A stretch of DNA of 64,000 nucleotides from Winslowiella toletana (GTDB taxonomy: Bacteria > Pseudomonadota > Gammaproteobacteria > Enterobacterales > Enterobacteriaceae). Below are positions 49,276 through 58,018 of this stretch, one piece after another; position 1 is the first letter of the stretch, and every line of letters begins with the position of its first letter. Location: the NCBI RefSeq assembly GCF_017875465.1, contig NZ_JAGGMQ010000001.1, positions 1,674,001-1,738,000 on the forward strand. Reading direction: 5' to 3'. The position numbers were made by a program, and so were the translations under genes. The notes under the pieces were generated by a model. The model did no database searches. It worked only from the letters and a program-made list of their open reading frames with translations, and was not told where the DNA came from.

Positions 49276-49607
49276 AAACCGCTTTCCCCGCCATGGCTGA
49301 CAAATTAAGCAAACCTGCAATAGTGTCAGCCTGTGTAAAACTCCTTTCTGCTAACGCCATTGAACGGTAAAACACCCATGCTGTTGCAAGTTTCTCCTGT
49401 CTCAAACTGGCGAATTTTGTTACAGTTAACTGCCTTTTCTTACCCTTTGCGACGGGCCAGAAATAGAGTGCTGCTTTTATGCACGTAATGTGAGTTTCTC
49501 CCAATCTGGCGGCGGCCTGTGCCTATCATAACGAGCAAAATCAACGCCAGCATGCCAGAGTTTGTACTCCAGCGAGCGTGTTTAACAATGATGTTCAGGA
49601 AGACTTA
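49276..49607. other. intergenic region upstream of yqjA
   Basis: 332 bp without a convincing gene. It should contain the exuR terminator and the yqjA-mzrA promoter, which in E. coli is CpxR-controlled. I could not find a clean CpxR box (GTAAA-N5-GTAAA) here. Confidence 0.45.
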
Positions 49608-50282
49608 ATGGATATTATGAAAGCGTTGTTGCATGCATTGTGGCAACAAGATTTTGAGACTCTTGCCGATCCCACACTGGTTTGGGCCATTTACGGCATC
49701 CTGTTTATGATTTTGTTTCTGGAGAATGGCTTGTTGCCCGCAGCCTTTCTGCCCGGCGACAGCTTACTGATTCTGGTTGGCGTACTGATTGCCAAAGGAA
49801 CCATGAACTTCCCGCTTACCATTTTTATCCTCACCACTGCCGCCAGCCTCGGCTGCTGGGTCAGTTATATCCAGGGTAAGTGGCTGGGCAATACCGATAC
49901 GGTGCAGAAATGGCTGTCGCATCTGCCCGCGCAGTACCATCAGCGTGCGCATAGCCTGTTCCACCGCCACGGCCTTTCGGCACTGTTAATTGGCCGCTTT
50001 ATTGCCTTTGTGCGCACCCTGCTGCCGACCATTGCTGGTTTATCCGGCCTCAGCAATGCCCGCTTCCAGTTCTTTAACTGGATGAGCGCGCTGCTGTGGG
50101 TGGTGATTCTTACCGTTCTCGGCTTTGCGCTCGGCAAAACGCCGATTTTCCGTCGCTATGAAGATCAGCTGATGTTCTGCCTGATGCTGCTGCCGCTGGT
50201 ACTGCTGGTATTTGGGCTGTTTGGCTCTCTGTATGTGCTGTGGCGTAAAAAACGCAGCACCAGCAACGAGAAAAGAGGCTGA
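49608..50282 (+). CDS. yqjA: DedA-family inner-membrane protein YqjA
   Basis: 224 residues from ATG at 49608 (AGGAAG upstream). Four to five membrane segments. DedA signatures are intact: the acidic [13 protein letters not shown] and the arginine-containing [10 protein letters not shown]. DedA proteins are proton-dependent lipid-carrier transporters or scramblases; YqjA is needed for alkaline-pH and osmotic tolerance. 2 bp before mzrA. Confidence 0.92.
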   Translation: MDIMKALLHALWQQDFETLADPTLVWAIYGILFMILFLENGLLPAAFLPGDSLLILVGVLIAKGTMNFPLTIFILTTAASLGCWVSYIQGKWLGNTDTVQKWLSHLPAQYHQRAHSLFHRHGLSALLIGRFIAFVRTLLPTIAGLSGLSNARFQFFNWMSALLWVVILTVLGFALGKTPIFRRYEDQLMFCLMLLPLVLLVFGLFGSLYVLWRKKRSTSNEKRG

Positions 50283-50284
50283 TA

Positions 50285-50674
50285 ATGATGCTGCAACCCA
50301 AATGGATCGCGGCGCGTCGGCGCCTGATACCCTGGCTGATGCTGAGCGTGCTGGCGCTGCTGGCCGTGGCGCTGATGCCGGCGCTCTATCGTCAGGAAAC
50401 TGCGTTACAGATCCGCGCCTCACGGCAGGGAACCTCGCTGCCCGATGGTTTTTATGTCTGGCAACGCCTGAATGCGCAGGGCATTCAGATTAAGAGCATC
50501 ACGCCGGACCGCGATTCGCTGGTGATCAAGTTTGATTCCCAGGAGCAGAGCATGGCGGCGCAAAAAGCGTTACGGGAAATCCTGCCGTATGGTTTTGAAA
50601 TTGCGCAAATGGACTCTTCATCGTCAAAGAACTGGTTCAGCCGCATCAGCTTTAATCCTCAGTCGGTAGGCTGA
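50285..50674 (+). CDS. mzrA: modulator of EnvZ, MzrA
   Basis: 129 residues. One N-terminal membrane anchor (L-I-P-W-L-M-L-S-V-L-A-L-L, about 14-34) and a small periplasmic domain. Same position and length as E. coli mzrA, whose product binds the sensor kinase EnvZ and links CpxAR to EnvZ/OmpR. Start ATG at 50285 or 50288. Confidence 0.87.
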   Translation: MMLQPKWIAARRRLIPWLMLSVLALLAVALMPALYRQETALQIRASRQGTSLPDGFYVWQRLNAQGIQIKSITPDRDSLVIKFDSQEQSMAAQKALREILPYGFEIAQMDSSSSKNWFSRISFNPQSVG

Positions 50675-50854
50675 GGATCCCCCCTGTTTTCCACTTTTTG
50701 CCACCAGGAAGATTCCTGCTTATTGCCTCTGCTTTGAGCTTTGGCCGATTTCTGACTATCCTTACAAAGTGTTATACGTCTCATAGCAGACTCAGGACCC
50801 CAGAGTGACGATCACCACAGCGATCGGCATATCAACAAAGGAAGGTAAAGTTAG

Positions 50855-51226
50855 ATGAAACTTCGCTACATTCTCTGCTCGGCTCTTTTCTCTCTCTCCG
50901 GCTTTGTTCAGGCAGCAGAACCGCTTTGCCTGCAGAAAGAGCAAGCGATCCAGCATGAAATCGATATGGCGCGTAAGCATGATAACCAGCGCCGGATCAC
51001 CGGGCTGGAACGGGCGCTGACCGAAGCGCGCGCTGGCTGTACCGATGCGAAGCTTAAAAGCGAGCATCAGGAGAAGATTAAACAGCACCAGCAGGAAATT
51101 ACCCAGCGTGAGCATGATCTAAAAGAAGCACGGGATAAAGGCGACAGTGACAAAATCACCAAACGTGAGAAAAAACTGGCAGAAGCACGAGAAGAGTTAA
51201 AAAGCACAGAAGCGGCACCTTACTAA
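50855..51226 (+). CDS. yqjC: periplasmic DUF1090 protein YqjC
   Basis: 123 residues. Signal peptide (about 1-21, cleavage after V-Q-A-A), then a highly charged helical region (K-H-Q-Q-E-I-T-Q-R-E-H-D and R-E-K-K-L-A-E-A-R-E-E) that should form a coiled coil. Two cysteines in the mature part (L-C and G-C) may pair. Function unknown; the first gene of the yqjCDEK group. Confidence 0.9.
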   Translation: MKLRYILCSALFSLSGFVQAAEPLCLQKEQAIQHEIDMARKHDNQRRITGLERALTEARAGCTDAKLKSEHQEKIKQHQQEITQREHDLKEARDKGDSDKITKREKKLAEAREELKSTEAAPY

Positions 51227-51259
51227 CTGACCGATTTAATCATCTTAAAGGAGTGTTTC

Positions 51260-51565
51260 ATGTCAAAAGATACCACCTCAGAACATCTGCGCGCTGAATT
51301 AAAAAATCTGGCGGATACGCTGGAAGAAGTGCTGAGCAGCTCGGCGGATAAATCGAAAAGCGAGCTGGATAAGCTGCGCAGCAAAGCACGCGCTACGCTG
51401 GAAGAGTCCCGTCATCGTCTGGGTGAATCCGGCGAGCGTATTGCGCAAACCACCCGTGAAGCCGCTGGCCGTGCTGACGAGTATGTGCGTGAAAATCCAT
51501 GGCACGGTGTCGGGATTGGCGCCGCAGTAGGTGTGGTGCTGGGCGTACTGCTGACGCGTCGTTAA
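51260..51565 (+). CDS. yqjD: YqjD, DUF883 membrane-anchored ribosome-associated protein
   Basis: 101 residues. Charged coiled-coil-like N-terminal part, then P-W-H-G-V-G-I-G-A-A-V-G and a C-terminal membrane anchor ending in L-L-T-R-R. E. coli YqjD (like ElaB and YgaM) binds ribosomes and the inner membrane in stationary phase and is RpoS-controlled. Two bp before yqjE. Confidence 0.92.
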   Translation: MSKDTTSEHLRAELKNLADTLEEVLSSSADKSKSELDKLRSKARATLEESRHRLGESGERIAQTTREAAGRADEYVRENPWHGVGIGAAVGVVLGVLLTRR

Positions 51566-51567
51566 TC

Positions 51568-51963
51568 ATGGCCGACTCACAGCAAAGCCACGGCCCGGGC
51601 AAAGGGGTCATAAACATTGGACAGCGTGTGCTTACCACGCTGGTCGGCATGGTTGAAACCCGCGTACGGCTGGCAGTGGTCGAGCTGGAGGAAGAGAAAG
51701 CCAATCTGCTGCAAATGCTGCTGATGGTGGGTCTCACCATGCTGTTTACCGCATTTGGTCTGATGAGCCTGATGGTGCTGATTATCTGGGCGGTTGATGC
51801 GCAGTATCGTCTGATGGCGATTGCCATCACCACCGGGGTGCTGTTCACCCTTGCTCTGTTCTTCGGCCTGTGGACGCTTAGCAAGTCACGTAAATCGACG
51901 CTGCTGAGCGCCACACGCAAAGAACTGGAGACCGACCGTAAACTGCTTGAGGATGACGCATGA
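51568..51963 (+). CDS. yqjE: YqjE, DUF1469/phage holin superfamily III membrane protein
   Basis: 131 residues from ATG at 51568. An amphipathic E-L-E-E-E-K-A-N region is followed by two membrane helices (about 47-70 and 75-99) and a charged tail. Function unknown. It sits in the conserved yqjD-yqjE-yqjK order; the stop overlaps the yqjK start by 4 bases. Confidence 0.9.
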   Translation: MADSQQSHGPGKGVINIGQRVLTTLVGMVETRVRLAVVELEEEKANLLQMLLMVGLTMLFTAFGLMSLMVLIIWAVDAQYRLMAIAITTGVLFTLALFFGLWTLSKSRKSTLLSATRKELETDRKLLEDDA

Positions 51964-52259
51964 GTCAGCGCGAGCGTCAAAAGCGTAAGTCTGAGCTGCT
52001 GGGAATGGTGCAGCAGCAACGTCTGGATCTCAGTGCCGCACGGCGTGACTGGCTGGCGCATACTGCCCGCTACGATCATGGCTGGCTGACGCTAATCAGC
52101 CTGCGGCGCTATCTGCTGCTCGGCAGTAGCGCGCTGGCGATCTGGACCACGCGCAAAACCCGGCATAAATCGGGCTTTTTATTACGCTGGGCGCGGCGCG
52201 GTTTTGGCGCCTGGAGCACCTGGCGCTTAATTCGCAAGAATTTTCCGCAAGCTGATTAA
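51960..52259 (+). CDS. yqjK: YqjK-like protein
   Basis: 99 residues, very basic, with one short hydrophobic stretch (Y-L-L-L-G-S-S-A-L-A-I-W). It belongs to the YqjK family of unknown function, coupled to yqjE by an ATGA overlap. Confidence 0.87.
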   Translation: MSQRERQKRKSELLGMVQQQRLDLSAARRDWLAHTARYDHGWLTLISLRRYLLLGSSALAIWTTRKTRHKSGFLLRWARRGFGAWSTWRLIRKNFPQAD

Positions 52260-52265
52260 CAGAAC

Positions 52266-52326
52266 GGGCGGCGAGAACGCCGCCCCTACACCGTTCTGAT
52301 CGTAGAGGCGGCGTTTTCGCCGCCTC
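52266..52326. repeat. GC-rich palindromic intergenic repeat (copy 3, two hairpins)
   Basis: Two adjacent palindromes: GGGCGGCGAGAACGCCGCCC (52266-52285) and GAGGCGGCG-TTTT-CGCCGCCTC (52305-52326), separated by about 20 bp. Same core as copy 1. It lies after yqjK. Confidence 0.7.
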
Positions 52327-52535
52327 TATCAAATATTTGCACTTCACCCCCACTCGCCCATCCCCATCTTCATATTTATTGAACAACATCGACAGTATAT
52401 CTCGCTTACAACCGTAACCTTTCGCGATTATCATCTTCAACAACCTGAGGACTCCAGCGCAAACCGCCCGCGAGCCTTATTACTTAGCTGGCTGACTTGT
52501 GCTGCCCATAATAAAAAAACACGTTGGAGATGATG

Positions 52536-52928
52536 ATGAAAAAATTAGAAGATACTGGCCTGCTGATTGCGCGTATTCTGATGCCAATACTGTTTATTAC
52601 CGCAGGCTGGGGCAAAATCGGTGGTTACGCCGCTACTCAGCAATATATGGAAGCGATGGGCGTGCCGGGCTTCTTCCTGCCACTGACCATTCTGCTTGAG
52701 TTTGGCGGCGGTCTGGCAATTCTGTTTGGCTTCCTGACCCGTACCACGGCGCTGTTTACCGCTGGCTTCACCATTCTGACCGCGCTGCTGTTCCACAGCA
52801 ACTTTGCGGAAGGCGTGAACCAGATGATGTTTATGAAAAACCTGAGCATTGCTGGCGGCTTCCTGGTACTCGGTATCAGCGGTCCGGGCGCATTCAGCAT
52901 CGACCGCATTATCAATAAAAAATGGTAA
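52536..52928 (+). CDS. yqjF: DoxX-family membrane protein YqjF
   Basis: 130 residues from the third of three consecutive ATGs (52536), six bases after GGAG, which gives M-K-K-L-E-D as in E. coli. Four membrane helices of the DoxX fold (I-L-M-P-I-L-F-I-T-A-G-W-G-K, E-F-G-G-G-L-A-I-L-F-G). Function not firmly known; often near glutathione-linked quinone reductase genes, as here (yqjG). Confidence 0.91.
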   Translation: MKKLEDTGLLIARILMPILFITAGWGKIGGYAATQQYMEAMGVPGFFLPLTILLEFGGGLAILFGFLTRTTALFTAGFTILTALLFHSNFAEGVNQMMFMKNLSIAGGFLVLGISGPGAFSIDRIINKKW

Positions 52929-52961
52929 GCTGCGCAGTCTATACTGAATAAGTAATATCAG

Positions 52962-52996
52962 GGCGAGGATGACAACATCCTCGCCTCGTTTTTTTC
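52962..52996 (+). terminator. rho-independent terminator between yqjF and yqjG
   Basis: GGCGAGGATG-ACAA-CATCCTCGCC, a perfect 10-bp stem, then TCGTTTTTTT. It ends only about 10 bp before the yqjG start, close to its Shine-Dalgarno (GGAGG), so yqjG either depends on read-through or starts from a promoter overlapping the hairpin. Confidence 0.82.
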
Positions 52997-53006
52997 TGGA
53001 GGATTT

Positions 53007-53987
53007 ATGGGACAACTAATTGACGGTGTCTGGCACGACAACTGGTATGACACCAAATCCACCGGCGGGCGTTTTAAACGCTCTGAATCAGCCTTTCGTA
53101 ACTGGGTTACCGCTGATGGCGAAGCCGGTGCGACCGGCAAAAGCGGTTTCCGCGCCGAACGCGACCGCTACCATCTGTATGTCTCTCTTGCCTGTCCGTG
53201 GGCGCATCGCACGCTGTTAATGCGCAAGCTGAAAGGGCTCGAAGAGCTGATCCCGGTTTCGGTAGTGCATCCGCTGATGCTGGAAAACGGCTGGACCTTT
53301 GATGATGATTTCCCGGCGGCCACCGGCGACAGCCTGTATCAGAACGAATTCCTCTATCAGCTCTATCTGCATGCCGACAAAGAGTACAGCGGACGCGTGA
53401 CCGTGCCGGTACTGTGGGACAAGCAGCTGAATACCATTGTCAGCAATGAGTCCGCCGATATTATCCGTATGTTTAACTCGGCGTTTGATGGTGTTGGCGC
53501 CCGCGCCGGTGATTACTATCCGGCGGAACTGCGCAGCAGTATCGATGAAGTGAATAGCTGGGTGTACGACACAGTTAACAATGGTGTGTATAAAAGCGGC
53601 TTCGCCACTTCGCAGCAAGCCTACGATGAAGCGGTGACCGCCCTGTTCAGTTCACTGGACCGTCTTGAGCAGATGCTGGGACAACATCGCTATCTGACCG
53701 GTGACCGCCTGACCGAAGCCGATCTGCGTCTGTGGACCACGCTGGTGCGCTTTGATCCGGTCTATGTCACCCATTTTAAATGCGACAAGCATCGGATTGG
53801 CGACTATCTGAACCTGAATGGTTTCCTGCGTGAGATCTATCAGATGCCGGGCATTGCCGAAACCGTCGATCTGGCGCACATCCGTCATCACTACTATTGC
53901 AGCCACAAAACCATTAATCCGCACGGCGTAATCTCCATCGGCCCGGCGTTTAACTGGGATGAACCGCATGGCCGCGATCATCTGTAA
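53007..53987 (+). CDS. yqjG: glutathionyl-hydroquinone reductase YqjG
   Basis: 326 residues. Xi-class glutathione transferase with the catalytic C63-P-W-A-H motif, an N-terminal thioredoxin-like part and a C-terminal helical domain. It reduces glutathionyl-hydroquinones using glutathione. Full-length and close to E. coli YqjG. Confidence 0.93.
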   Translation: MGQLIDGVWHDNWYDTKSTGGRFKRSESAFRNWVTADGEAGATGKSGFRAERDRYHLYVSLACPWAHRTLLMRKLKGLEELIPVSVVHPLMLENGWTFDDDFPAATGDSLYQNEFLYQLYLHADKEYSGRVTVPVLWDKQLNTIVSNESADIIRMFNSAFDGVGARAGDYYPAELRSSIDEVNSWVYDTVNNGVYKSGFATSQQAYDEAVTALFSSLDRLEQMLGQHRYLTGDRLTEADLRLWTTLVRFDPVYVTHFKCDKHRIGDYLNLNGFLREIYQMPGIAETVDLAHIRHHYYCSHKTINPHGVISIGPAFNWDEPHGRDHL

Positions 53988-54007
53988 TAGCGCGACGGAT
54001 TTTGTAG

Positions 54008-54030
54008 GGGAGCCGTTTTCGGCTCCCTTT
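54008..54030. terminator. palindromic repeat/terminator after yqjG (copy 4)
   Basis: GGGAGCCG-TTTT-CGGCTCCC then TTT: an 8-bp stem sharing the G-G-G-A-G-C-C-G core of copy 2. It lies between convergent yqjG and the phosphohydrolase gene and can terminate both. Confidence 0.7.
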
Positions 54031-54955
54031 ATATTGACAGATCACGGCTAATTTCCGTGCCGTAACCCTCAATCTTCAGCTGATTACCGCAAATTTCCAC
54101 TACCGCAAATGGCGTCTCTTCGCTGCCATCCAGCATCCCTTTTAGCGTGATAAAATCGGTATTGCCGATACGGTGATAGCCACCACGATGGAAATGCCCG
54201 GCAAAATAGGCGCGCACCTGATAGCGACATAACAGCGCCACCACCCGCTCGCAATTCCACAGGTTGTGCTTATTGTCCGGCGTCAGTGGGTAGTGACCGA
54301 AGACCAGTACTATTTCCCCTGCCACCTGCGCCTGCTGCAAATTGTGCTCCAGCCACTCCAGCTGCTGCTCACCGACAGCGCCGTTCCAGCTCTGCGCCTG
54401 CAATCGCCCGTCGGCCTGCAGGGTGGTAAGCCATGCGCGCGCCTGCGCATGGCTGTCACCGTTAGCCACATTGCAGTAAAGGCTGACATCATTGCCATCA
54501 ATCACGATAAACCGGTATCCGGGCAGACTGAACTGATAGTAATGTTTAGGCAACGGCAGCGCAGGCTGCTGTGCCGCCAGCTGACGCGAAATCACATCCG
54601 CATCATGATTGCCGGTGATCACCATATGTGGATGATGCAGGCGGGCATAACAGGCCAGCACGGTGGCGTAACTTCGCCAGTCACGATCGACTAAATCCCC
54701 CAGTGTGGCGACAAACGCCAGCGGTTGTTGATTAAGCTGGTCGATAGCCTGTGACAGCTTCGCGAGGCTGTGCCGATAGTAGCGGTTAAATTCGGGCTGC
54801 GCGTCGGCATCGGCATACTGCGGATCGGCAATTAAGCCAAAGCGCAGCGGGCCAGCAGGAACCGCGCCGATATCGGCGATTTGATACAGCGAGCTGACAT
54901 CTCCCAGCGCGCGGGTTTGTTGCCCGGTAAGCAAAGTTGTCATAGTGGCGTCCAT
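54029..54955 (-). CDS. ADPRibase-Mn-like metallophosphoesterase (ADP-ribose/CDP-alcohol diphosphatase family)
   Basis: 308 residues from ATG at 54955 (or 54943), five bases after the permease stop. The first metal motif is D44-P-Q46, with Gln instead of the usual His, in F-G-L-I-A-D-P-Q-Y-A-D followed by R-Y-Y-R-H-S-L. This is the mark of the ADPRibase-Mn (ADPRM) group. Other ligands: D87 (L-G-D), N116-H117 (G-N-H-D), H221, H254-x-H256 (A-G-H-F-H). S-W-N-G-A-V-G-x-x-Q-L-x-W-L also matches ADPRM. Known members split ADP-ribose, CDP-choline and CDP-glycerol. No signal peptide, so it acts in the cytoplasm. Last gene of the ABC transporter cluster, which suggests cleavage of an imported phosphodiester or diphosphate. 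Confidence 0.8.
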   Translation of the reverse strand: MDATMTTLLTGQQTRALGDVSSLYQIADIGAVPAGPLRFGLIADPQYADADAQPEFNRYYRHSLAKLSQAIDQLNQQPLAFVATLGDLVDRDWRSYATVLACYARLHHPHMVITGNHDADVISRQLAAQQPALPLPKHYYQFSLPGYRFIVIDGNDVSLYCNVANGDSHAQARAWLTTLQADGRLQAQSWNGAVGEQQLEWLEHNLQQAQVAGEIVLVFGHYPLTPDNKHNLWNCERVVALLCRYQVRAYFAGHFHRGGYHRIGNTDFITLKGMLDGSEETPFAVVEICGNQLKIEGYGTEISRDLSI

Positions 54956-54959
54956 CAGA

Positions 54960-55805
54960 TTAGCGGATGCCAGCGCGCATAAAAGATTGCACAAACTGGC
55001 GCTGGAACACGAGGAACAGAATCAGCAGCGGTAATGAGGTCATCAGGGTGCCAGCGCCGATTAACGCCCACTGCACGCCCTGCTCCGGTGCGGAAAACAG
55101 CTGCAACCCCACGGTTAAAGGCCGCACGTTAACCGAGTCGGCAATCACCAGCGGCCATAAGAAATCGTTCCAGTGAAAACTGATCGATACCAGCGCAAAA
55201 GCGACATACACCGGTTTCGCCAGCGGAATATAGATTTTGCGCAGGATATAAAAACGGCTGGCGCCTTCGACGATTGCCGCCTCTTCCAGCACCAGCGGGA
55301 TGCTTTTAAAAGTCTGGCGCAGCAGGAAGATAGCGAAAGCCGAAGCAAAATAAGGCAGCGCAATCCCCAGCAGGGTATCGCGCAGACCCAGCGCGCCAAT
55401 GGTCTGGTAGTTGTTGAGGATTAACACATCCGGGCTGATCATCAGCTGCAACAGGATCAGCGAAAAAATAATCCCGCCGCCTTTCAGGCGAAAACGTACC
55501 AGCGCATAAGCCGCCATTGTCGCCAGCACCAGCTGGAACACCACGATGAGCAGCACCTGCAACAGAGTATTGATAAAGTAGCGGCCAAAGGGTGCGGCGT
55601 GCCAGGCGTTGATAAAATTCTGCAAGGTCAGGGGCGCAAACAACGAGAATCCACCCTGCGCCGACACCGGATGCATCGCCACCCATGCAGCAACCAGCAC
55701 CGGCAGCATCCACAGCACCGCGCCGCTAATAATCAGGCTGTTCAGACACAGTTTGCGTAGCGACAGCGTCCGCGCTGGCGCAATAGTGGTGGTTAACTGG
55801 CTCAT
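54960..55805 (-). CDS. ABC transporter permease (UgpE/MalG-like)
   Basis: 281 residues with six membrane segments; EAA loop EEAAIVEGASRFYILRKIYI. Carbohydrate-uptake (CUT1) type. The start overlaps the stop of the partner permease by 4 bases. Its likely substrate, given neighbours, is a phosphorylated or glycerol-linked compound. Confidence 0.83.
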   Translation of the reverse strand: MSQLTTTIAPARTLSLRKLCLNSLIISGAVLWMLPVLVAAWVAMHPVSAQGGFSLFAPLTLQNFINAWHAAPFGRYFINTLLQVLLIVVFQLVLATMAAYALVRFRLKGGGIIFSLILLQLMISPDVLILNNYQTIGALGLRDTLLGIALPYFASAFAIFLLRQTFKSIPLVLEEAAIVEGASRFYILRKIYIPLAKPVYVAFALVSISFHWNDFLWPLVIADSVNVRPLTVGLQLFSAPEQGVQWALIGAGTLMTSLPLLILFLVFQRQFVQSFMRAGIR

Positions 55806-56698
55806 TGGTAATGGGCTCGCTTATCCAGCAGGTTGAATTTGATCAGCGCAATCGCCGCCAGCATCACCAGCAACACTACGGTCATCGCCGCCGCATAAGG
55901 CAGATCCCAGTAGCTGAATGCGGTGCGGTAAATATAAAACAGCAGCAGGCTGGTGCTGTTATCCGGGCCACCGTTGGTCATGGCGATCACCTGATCGACC
56001 ACGCGGAACGCGTTCATTGAGGCGTTAATCAGAATAAACAGCGTGGTCGGCATTAACAGCGGCCACTGAATACGGCGAAAAAAATAGCGGCGTGAGGCGC
56101 CTTCAATTGCGGCGGCCTCCGCCAGCTTAGGATCGATCTGCTGCAACGCGGCGAGATAGAAAATCATAAAAAATCCGGCTTCACGCCAGACGGAAACCGC
56201 CATCAGGCTGTAGAGCGCAGATTGCGGATCGCCGAGCCAGTTGACCGCTGGCAGCGAAAACAGCGCCAGCAGCTGGTTCAGTAAGCCGATCTGCGGGGTA
56301 TAGAAAAACAGCCACAGATTGGCAATCGCCACCATCGGCAACAGCGAAGGGATAAAAAAGGCGGCGCGCGCCAGCGCCGTCCCTTTCATCCCACGATTGA
56401 CCGCCAGCGCCATCAAAAGCGCCAGCCCCACCGCCAGCGGTATAGTCACCAGCGCATACAGCAGGTTATTTCGCAGCGCCAGCATAAAGGTGTCATCCTC
56501 CAGCAGTGCGAGATAGTTTTCCAGCCCGACAAAGTTCGCCGGCTTGCCGTTATGCGCCGCACTAAACAGGCTCTGCCAGAGGGTGGCCAGCGCCGGATAG
56601 TGGGTGAAAGCAATCAGCATCGCCACCGCCGGTAACAACAGCAGATAGCCATACAGCTGCAGGCGAAAGTGAGTGCCGCGCGTTGCGGTCAGGAACAT
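55802..56698 (-). CDS. ABC transporter permease (UgpA/MalF-like)
   Basis: 298 residues with six membrane segments; EAA loop AEAAAIEGASRRYFFRRIQW. Partner of the following permease. 16 bp after the binding-protein gene. Confidence 0.83.
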   Translation of the reverse strand: MFLTATRGTHFRLQLYGYLLLLPAVAMLIAFTHYPALATLWQSLFSAAHNGKPANFVGLENYLALLEDDTFMLALRNNLLYALVTIPLAVGLALLMALAVNRGMKGTALARAAFFIPSLLPMVAIANLWLFFYTPQIGLLNQLLALFSLPAVNWLGDPQSALYSLMAVSVWREAGFFMIFYLAALQQIDPKLAEAAAIEGASRRYFFRRIQWPLLMPTTLFILINASMNAFRVVDQVIAMTNGGPDNSTSLLLFYIYRTAFSYWDLPYAAAMTVVLLVMLAAIALIKFNLLDKRAHYQ

Positions 56699-56714
56699 GA
56701 CGCTCGCTCCTCTG

Positions 56715-57986
56715 CTACTGGTAACGCTTCAACAGGCGGTCGGCCTGTTTCTGAGCGCCTTCCAGCGCATCCTCAGGCGTTTTACCTTTGGTCACTGCGG
56801 CTTCCACCGCATGGTTCAGCAGTTCCTGGATCTGCACGCTGTTGTAGGTCGACAGCTCGGGTTGGGAGTACTTCAGCTGCTCACGCGCCACCAGCGCTTG
56901 CGGTACTTTAGCCACATACTCTTTCATCGCCACCGTATCCCAGGCGGCAGGGGAACTGGCGACATAACCGGTCGCAATACTCCAGCGTGCAGCCTGTTCC
57001 GGCGCGGATAACCACTGAATAAAGGTCACTGCGGCTTTCTGCTGTTCCGGCGTGGTGTTTTTAAACAGGTACAGGTTGCCGCCGCCGGTCGGGCTGCCGC
57101 GTCCGGTTTTCTCCGGCAGCATGGCGACGCCAAACGGGAATTTCGCATTTTCACGCACCGTCGCCAGGTTACCGGTAGTGGTGACCATCATCGCGGTTTT
57201 GCCATCAATAAAGTCCTGGGGCGTGGTGCTCCAGTTAATTGCGCCCTGTGGAGAGAGGTTATATTTCTGCCCAAGGTCGGTCATCCACTGTAATGCCTCA
57301 ACATTGGCTGGCGTATTAAAGCTTACCGCCGTGCCTTTACCGTTATCTACCCGGCCACCGTTGGTGGCGGCCATGCCCTGGAACATCCAGTAACCATTTG
57401 GCGTAGAAGGAATTTCAATCCCCCACTGCTTCACCTGGTTGCCATCGCGCACCACCAGTTTCTGTCCGAAATCCACCACCTGCTGCCAGCTGGCTGGCGG
57501 GGTATCGCCATTCAGACCGGCTTTCTCAAAGGCTTGTTTATTCCAGTACATCACCAGCGTTGAGCGCTGGAACGGGATACCCCACACTTTGCCATCAATC
57601 TTGCGCAAAAATGCCGGATAGAAACCGTCGATCCACTGCTTACCGGCCTGGTCGCTGGCAAAATCGCTGATCGGTAAAATCGCGCCGGCATCAATCAGGG
57701 AATAGGCTTCAATATCGCCGATCACCGCGATCTGCGGCGCATTGCCGCCACGGAAAGCGGTCAGCGCCTTGGTCACGGTGGTGGCATAGTCACCGGTATA
57801 TACCGGCTGGATGCTGATATCCGGATGCTGCTTTTCAAAATCGGCGACCAGCCCTTCAACGGTTTTGCTGACCTTACCGCCAACAGCAATCGGGTAATAC
57901 ATTTGCAGCTTCACCGCGTCAGCAGCAAAAGCCGAAGTGGCGCTCAGCAGCAGAACAGCGGCGGTCAGGCGAAATGAAATCGACAT
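56715..57986 (-). CDS. ABC transporter substrate-binding protein (UgpB-like, family 1)
   Basis: 423 residues. Signal peptide about 1-21 (A-F-A-A-D). Family 1 solute-binding fold with the usual early motif (L-Q-M-Y-Y-P, F-E-K-Q-H-P-D-I) and G-x-P-F-Q-R-S-T-L-V-M-Y-W-N-K. This group binds sugars and glycerol-3-phosphate or its diesters. Together with the UgpA/E/C-like genes it forms a complete importer. Confidence 0.83.
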   Translation of the reverse strand: MSISFRLTAAVLLLSATSAFAADAVKLQMYYPIAVGGKVSKTVEGLVADFEKQHPDISIQPVYTGDYATTVTKALTAFRGGNAPQIAVIGDIEAYSLIDAGAILPISDFASDQAGKQWIDGFYPAFLRKIDGKVWGIPFQRSTLVMYWNKQAFEKAGLNGDTPPASWQQVVDFGQKLVVRDGNQVKQWGIEIPSTPNGYWMFQGMAATNGGRVDNGKGTAVSFNTPANVEALQWMTDLGQKYNLSPQGAINWSTTPQDFIDGKTAMMVTTTGNLATVRENAKFPFGVAMLPEKTGRGSPTGGGNLYLFKNTTPEQQKAAVTFIQWLSAPEQAARWSIATGYVASSPAAWDTVAMKEYVAKVPQALVAREQLKYSQPELSTYNSVQIQELLNHAVEAAVTKGKTPEDALEGAQKQADRLLKRYQ

Positions 57987-58018
57987 ATTTTCCCTTAAAA
58001 TGAAAAAGTTATAGTTGA

